Origin: Acidobacteriota bacterium
Lineage (GTDB): Bacteria > Acidobacteriota > Terriglobia > Acidiferrales > UBA7541
Assembly: GCA_003161495.1 (NCBI GenBank)
Contig: PMOP01000075.1
Location: 1 to 10,045, forward strand
Direction: 5' to 3'
Length of the DNA stretch: 10,045 bases
Shown here: piece by piece, positions 6,870-10,045 of the stretch
Layout of the letters: each line of letters starts with the position of its first letter
Position numbering within the stretch: the first letter of the stretch is position 1
Position numbers and translations under genes: made by a program
The notes under the pieces: generated by a model
The model's input: only the letters and a program-made list of their open reading frames with translations
What the model was told of the DNA's origin: nothing
Databases searched by the model: none

Positions 6870-7352
6870 CTACACAACCGCAATCAATTCAATCTCGATG
6901 CGCCCGCCGTGCAATCGCGCCACCTCGACCGTGGCGCGCGCCGGCGGATGCGATGGAAAATAGCGGCTGTATACTTTTCCCATCGCATCAAAATCGTTCA
7001 TGTCTTTCAAATACACGGTCGTCTTCACCGTTCGATCGAGCGAAGAATCCGCCGCTTCGAGAATGGCTTTGATGTTTTCCAAAACAAGTTCCGTCTGCCG
7101 CGTGATGTCATCCTCGATCACTTGCCCGCTCTTCGGGTCGCGCGCGGTTATTCCAGCGACGAAAACGAATCCATTAGCCTTAATCGCCTGCGAAAAAGGC
7201 CCCACGGGTTTCGGCGCGCGATCCGTAGAAATTGCGCGCAGCTTTGAACCCGATGACGCAGGCTTATTGTCGGCTCCGCTCGCCACGCGGGGTGCGACCG
7301 CTGCAGCCAGCCCGCTCACCGCCGCATTTCTCAAAAATGTTCTCCGCTTCAT
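6870..7352 (-). CDS. Tat-exported RidA / YjgF-UK114 family protein
   Basis: The start at 7352 gives 160 residues and is preceded by a G-rich ribosome site (GGGGGGA). An ATG at 7379 is in frame but only adds nine residues before the signal. [20 protein letters not shown] is a textbook twin-arginine signal (RRTFLR), unusual for RidA proteins, which normally act in the cytoplasm to hydrolyse 2-aminoacrylate and other imines. The RidA core spans about 38-160: [34 protein letters not shown] and RIEIELIAV. Compared with E. coli RidA, the substrate-binding Arg105 (here Arg139) and Glu120 (Glu153) are kept. Tyr17 becomes Phe53 and Asn88 becomes Gly125. It could be an imine deaminase or a RidA-fold protein acting on another small periplasmic compound. 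It is likely co-transcribed with the following exported amidohydrolase. Confidence 0.92.
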   Translation of the reverse strand: MKRRTFLRNAAVSGLAAAVAPRVASGADNKPASSGSKLRAISTDRAPKPVGPFSQAIKANGFVFVAGITARDPKSGQVIEDDITRQTELVLENIKAILEAADSSLDRTVKTTVYLKDMNDFDAMGKVYSRYFPSHPPARATVEVARLHGGRIEIELIAVV

Positions 7353-7403
7353 ATCGTCCCCCCGCATCCGCAATTTCAAAACTCAAGTCCCAGCTCAATT
7401 CAG

Positions 7404-7458
7404 AAATCTCAAATCTCAAATCTCAAATCTCAAATCTCAAATCTCAAATCTCAAATCT
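7404..7458. repeat. Heptanucleotide tandem array (AAATCTC)7+
   Basis: Seven exact AAATCTC copies and a six-base partial copy run without interruption. The array lies in the divergent spacer between the RidA-like start (7352) and the UbiD-like start (7632), 52 bases upstream of the former. On the minus strand each copy reads GAGATTT and creates TTGAGA, a 5-of-6 match to a -35 box. A 7-bp period shifts frame and helical phase with each unit, so copy number could vary by slippage and change promoter geometry. The regulatory role is speculative. Confidence 0.92.
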
Positions 7459-7586
7459 AACTTACCCCTGCAGCCTCCCGAACAACTCCCAAAGCGCGCC
7501 CATCTTACTTCAATCCCGTCTCTCTTTCCTGAATGGATATGAGCAGGCGGCCCATTCACAGCATCTCTGATCTCGGCAGGACGTGA

Positions 7587-7592
7587 TATAAG
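7587..7592 (+). promoter_or_regulatory. Possible -10 element upstream of the UbiD-like gene
   Basis: TATAAG matches the -10 consensus at 5 of 6 positions and lies 39 bases before the ATG. No convincing -35 is seen 16-18 bases upstream, so this is only a weak suggestion. The rest of 7460-7631 shows no other clear signal. Confidence 0.25.
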
Positions 7593-7631
7593 TTTCGTTG
7601 ACGGGCCACGACTGCACGGAAGGATAGGCAA

Positions 7632-9122
7632 ATGTCCCAAACGATGGACTCGAAAACATCCGATCGCAAATGGCTGGGCCTCTATGACCGTCCTCACCGC
7701 GATTTGCGGGAATTTCTGGAACGCGCGGAAAGTCTCGGCGAAGTAACGCGCGTGAAGGGCGCGAGCTGGGACCTGGAACTCGGCGCACTCGCGGAAATTG
7801 TCAATCACAAGCGGTCGGAAGCCCCCGCGCTTTTATTTGAAGACATTACCGGCTACCCGAAAGGGTTTCGCGTGCTCTCCGGTTCGGGAAATTCTTCCAA
7901 GCGCATGGCGCTGATGCTGGGTTTTCCGATGCCGCGAACGGCCATCGATGTCGTGCAGGCCTACCGCGATCGAATGAAGCTGCACAAGCCGATCCCGCCA
8001 ACCACGGTGAAGCACGGCCCCATCCTGGAAAATATCGATCGCGATGAAAACGTGGACCTCTACAAATTTCCCGCGCCGCGAGTGCACGAAAAAGACGGCG
8101 GCCGCTACATCGGCACGGAAGATCTCGTGATCATGCGCGATCCCGATGAGGGCTGGGTGAACGCGGCAACCTACCGCGTGCAAGTTCACTCCAAGAACAG
8201 CACCGGCCTGTGGATGTCTCCCGGCAAGCACGGCCGCCAAATCCGCGATAAATATTTCAAGCAGGGAAGGCCGTGCCCCGTGCTCGTTTGCTGCGGCCAT
8301 GATCCTCTATTATTTCTGGCCGCGGCCAACGAAATAAAATTTGGCGTGTCGGAATTCGATTATGCCGGCGGACATCGCGGCGAGCCATTCGAGGTGATCC
8401 CCAGCGAAATTCATGGGCTTCCCATGCCCGCGCATGCAGAAATAATTTTGGAAGGCGAATTAACCGAAGGCGACCTCCACACCGAGGGCCCGTTCGGAGA
8501 ATTTACCGGCTACTACGCGAGCCCGTCCAGCGAGCAGCCCGTCATCCGCGTTCACCGCGTCTATCATCGCAACGATCCGATCCTGACGCTGGCCACGCCA
8601 ATGCGCCCGCCCTCGGACATGTCCTTCGGCAGGTCCATCGTCAAGTCCGGAATGATTTGGGACGCTATCGAACGCGCGGGAATTTCCGGCGTGCAAGCCG
8701 TTTGGTGCCACGAAGCCGGCGCGATGCGCCTGTTCAACGTCATCTCCATCAAACAAGCCTACGCCGGCCACGCCAAGCAGGTTGGACTCGTCGCCGCGGG
8801 ATGCCAGGCAGGCGCCTATCTCGGCCGCTTCGTCGTGGTCGTCGACGATGACGTTGATCCCACGGATTTGTTCGATGTCGTATGGGCGATGTGCACGCGT
8901 TGCGATCCCGCTTTGGACATCGAAATCATCCGCCGCATGTGGAGCGGCCCGCTCGATCCGATCATTCCGCACGGCTCCCCCGTGAACTACAGTTCGCGTG
9001 GATTGATTGATGCATGCCGCCCCTTCGAGCGAATCAAGGATTTTCCGGCGGTCGTAGGCGCAACGCCGGAGCTTCGCGCCAGAGTCGCGGCAAAATTTGC
9101 GGACATTCTCAATAAGATTTAA
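7632..9122 (+). CDS. UbiD family (prenyl-FMN) decarboxylase
   Basis: GGAAGGA at 7618-7624 is 7 bases before the ATG; the 496-residue length is normal for UbiD/Fdc enzymes. These cytoplasmic enzymes reversibly decarboxylate aromatic or alpha,beta-unsaturated acids with prenylated FMN made by a UbiX partner. The expected residues are visible: Asn177 and Arg182 in NAATYRVQV, His200 in SPGKHGRQI, and the acidic pair Glu285 and Glu290 in TEGPFGEFTGYY. Their spacing equals that of the catalytic Arg173-Glu277-Glu282 and metal/prFMN residues Asn168 and His191 in fungal Fdc1. Glu241 is a likely third metal ligand. LSGSGNSSKRMAL near 82-95 is another typical stretch. All key residues are intact, so it should be active. 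No ubiX is in the window. Its partner is likely the following aromatic-acid-type transporter. True ubiquinone-pathway UbiD cannot be excluded but fits the context less well. Confidence 0.95.
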   Translation: MSQTMDSKTSDRKWLGLYDRPHRDLREFLERAESLGEVTRVKGASWDLELGALAEIVNHKRSEAPALLFEDITGYPKGFRVLSGSGNSSKRMALMLGFPMPRTAIDVVQAYRDRMKLHKPIPPTTVKHGPILENIDRDENVDLYKFPAPRVHEKDGGRYIGTEDLVIMRDPDEGWVNAATYRVQVHSKNSTGLWMSPGKHGRQIRDKYFKQGRPCPVLVCCGHDPLLFLAAANEIKFGVSEFDYAGGHRGEPFEVIPSEIHGLPMPAHAEIILEGELTEGDLHTEGPFGEFTGYYASPSSEQPVIRVHRVYHRNDPILTLATPMRPPSDMSFGRSIVKSGMIWDAIERAGISGVQAVWCHEAGAMRLFNVISIKQAYAGHAKQVGLVAAGCQAGAYLGRFVVVVDDDVDPTDLFDVVWAMCTRCDPALDIEIIRRMWSGPLDPIIPHGSPVNYSSRGLIDACRPFERIKDFPAVVGATPELRARVAAKFADILNKI

Positions 9123-9126
9123 GAGG
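9121..9126 (+). promoter_or_regulatory. Shine-Dalgarno-like AAGAGG cut off from the MFS start
   Basis: AAGAGG overlaps the UbiD-like TAA stop and would be well placed for a closely following gene. Instead the REP pair at 9133-9211 separates it from the ATG at 9224. No other ribosome site precedes that ATG. If the REP pair folds, only 18 unpaired bases remain between the site and the ATG. Confidence 0.4.
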
Positions 9127-9132
9127 AAACAA

Positions 9133-9211
9133 GTGGCGCAGGCTTCAGCCTGTGGGTTTTCAAGCTGGCGAAGCGCAAAATCCAAAACCCACAGGCTGAA
9201 GCCTGCGCCAC
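9133..9211. repeat. REPIN-like inverted pair, family A, perfect 28-bp arms
   Basis: Arms 9133-9160 and 9184-9211 are perfect reverse complements over 28 bases, separated by 23 bases. Both carry the GTGG head and the CAGGC-TTCA-GCCTG inner stem. Perfect arm identity suggests a recent copy or strong constraint. It occupies most of the 101-base gap between the UbiD-like stop and the transporter start, so it would be transcribed in an operon mRNA and could attenuate, stabilise or modulate translation. Confidence 0.93.
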
Positions 9212-9223
9212 CAAAAATACCTC

Positions 9224-10045
9224 ATGACAACCCCGACCACCGTGAACGTCCCCGACTTGATCGACCAACAAAAAGTCGGCTCATTTCAAATTCGCGTTCT
9301 AATCCTGTGCGCCCTGGCAGCCATGCTGGACGGTTTTGCCGCCCAAATGATCGGCTACTTAGCACCCTCCCTTAAGCGCGATATGAACTTGGACCCTGCC
9401 GCGCTGACGCGAATTTTCGCCTGGGGTTTGGTGGGCCTGATGCTGGGCGCATTAACACTCGGACCGGTTGCTGACCGTTTTGGCCGCAAGCCCGTGATCG
9501 TCACCTGCACATTATTTTTTGGTTTACTTACTTTGGCCACGGCCTTCGCGCATTCCGCTAACAGCCTCACGGTTCTGCGCTTTCTCGCAAGCATGGGCTT
9601 CGGCGGCACGATGCCCAACGCCATTGCGCTAACCGCGGAATATGCCCCGCACCGTCGACGCGGCACCATGATCACCATCATGTTTTGCGGTTTTCCCATC
9701 GGCGCCACAATTGCCGGTTTCGCCGCCGTCCCCATTCTTCCCGTCTATGGCTGGAGAGGAGTTTTTGTTCTGGCCGGACTCATGCCGTTAGTGCTGGCTC
9801 CGGTGCTGGCCATTCTGCTTCCCGAATCCATCCGCCACCTCGTGATTCACGGAAAGAATACCGAGCGTGTGAGAGAATTGCTGACCCGCGTGAGCCCGCA
9901 TCTCGTTTTCGGCAGCGACACAATTTTCGTTGTGCGCGAAGAGCGCGCGCCCGGCTTGCCCGTCGCCCATCTTTTTCGGCAAGGCCGCGCCCTCCCGACC
10001 GTTTTATTGTGGATCGGTTTCTTCATGAGCCTCGTCGATATCTAC
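9224..10045 (+). CDS. MFS transporter, aromatic acid:H+ symporter (AAHS) type, 3' end outside window
   Basis: Translation from the ATG at 9224 stays open for 274 codons to the window end, roughly the first 60% of a normal 430-460-residue permease. Seen: a short cytoplasmic N-terminus (VNVPDLID), helix 1 with LDGFAAQMIGYLAPSL, the MFS loop 2-3 signature GPVADRFGRKPV (80-91), GFGGTMPNAIALTAEYAP in and after helix 4, and helices near 148-168 and 178-199 followed by PESIRHL. Helix 7 starts near 258. These patterns point to the PcaK/BenK-like family, which imports benzoates and similar acids with protons. The family's DGFD motif in helix 1 reads DGFA here: Asp36 is kept and the second Asp is Ala39. 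No Shine-Dalgarno lies just before the ATG; GTG at 9242 is an alternative start. Position after a UbiD decarboxylase suggests it supplies that enzyme's substrate. Confidence 0.92.
   Translation, partial: MTTPTTVNVPDLIDQQKVGSFQIRVLILCALAAMLDGFAAQMIGYLAPSLKRDMNLDPAALTRIFAWGLVGLMLGALTLGPVADRFGRKPVIVTCTLFFGLLTLATAFAHSANSLTVLRFLASMGFGGTMPNAIALTAEYAPHRRRGTMITIMFCGFPIGATIAGFAAVPILPVYGWRGVFVLAGLMPLVLAPVLAILLPESIRHLVIHGKNTERVRELLTRVSPHLVFGSDTIFVVREERAPGLPVAHLFRQGRALPTVLLWIGFFMSLVDIY

Noticed and set aside
7404..7458. CRISPR-like array
   Set aside because: The units are 7 bp and directly contiguous with no spacers, so it is a simple tandem repeat.
7000..7542. 180-codon plus-strand frame across the RidA-like gene and heptamer array
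   Set aside because: It is antisense to a clear RidA family gene and its tail is low-complexity sequence from the AAATCTC repeat.
9097..9375. Plus-strand reading frame beginning in the UbiD-like 3' end and crossing the REP pair
   Set aside because: It is encoded largely by the repeat (residues AQASACG and its reverse copy) and by an off-frame of the MFS gene, with no domain.

Overview
The window looks like a chromosomal segment of a soil-type Acidobacteriota (Terriglobia-like) genome. This is an inference from moderately high GC, strong GC-rich third positions, Tat-exported enzymes, a carboxypeptidase-regulatory-like/c-haem/propeller secreted protein, and short interspersed repeats in every spacer. 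No marker gene here proves the taxonomy.

Layout. Plus strand, 1-5371: a cupin cut off by the left edge, an ACMSD-type amidohydrolase/decarboxylase, a CocE/NonD-type alpha/beta hydrolase, and a secreted three-part protein (regulatory-like beta domain, one CxxCH haem site, Vgb-like beta-propeller). Minus strand, 5469-7352: a Tat-exported RidA-fold protein, then a Tat-exported amidohydrolase/deacetylase. Plus strand, 7632-10045: a UbiD-type (prenyl-FMN) decarboxylase, then an aromatic-acid:H+ symporter-type MFS transporter that runs off the right edge. The MFS gene is recognised from its open frame to the window end. No gene-free stretch exceeds 300 bases; the two largest spacers are 3390-3667 and 7353-7631.

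How the genes may work together. Two unrelated decarboxylase folds (ACMSD-like and UbiD-like), a cupin, an ester/amide hydrolase, an exported amidohydrolase and an aromatic-acid-type permease suggest a peripheral catabolic neighbourhood. It could hydrolyse, import and decarboxylate aromatic or related carboxylic acids. The substrate cannot be read from sequence.

The most striking non-coding feature is that all seven gene junctions carry repetitive DNA. Four junctions hold inverted pairs of short REP-like hairpins, each beginning with GTGG or GTAG (REPIN/BIME-like). One junction has a solo REP overlapping a stop codon, together with a 9-bp tandem array and a degenerate heptamer array. One has an imperfect palindrome built from the same 9-bp unit, and one has a perfect heptamer array. 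One REP pair lies between a plausible Shine-Dalgarno sequence and the start codon of the transporter. I found no RNA gene, CRISPR array, transposase or phage gene.
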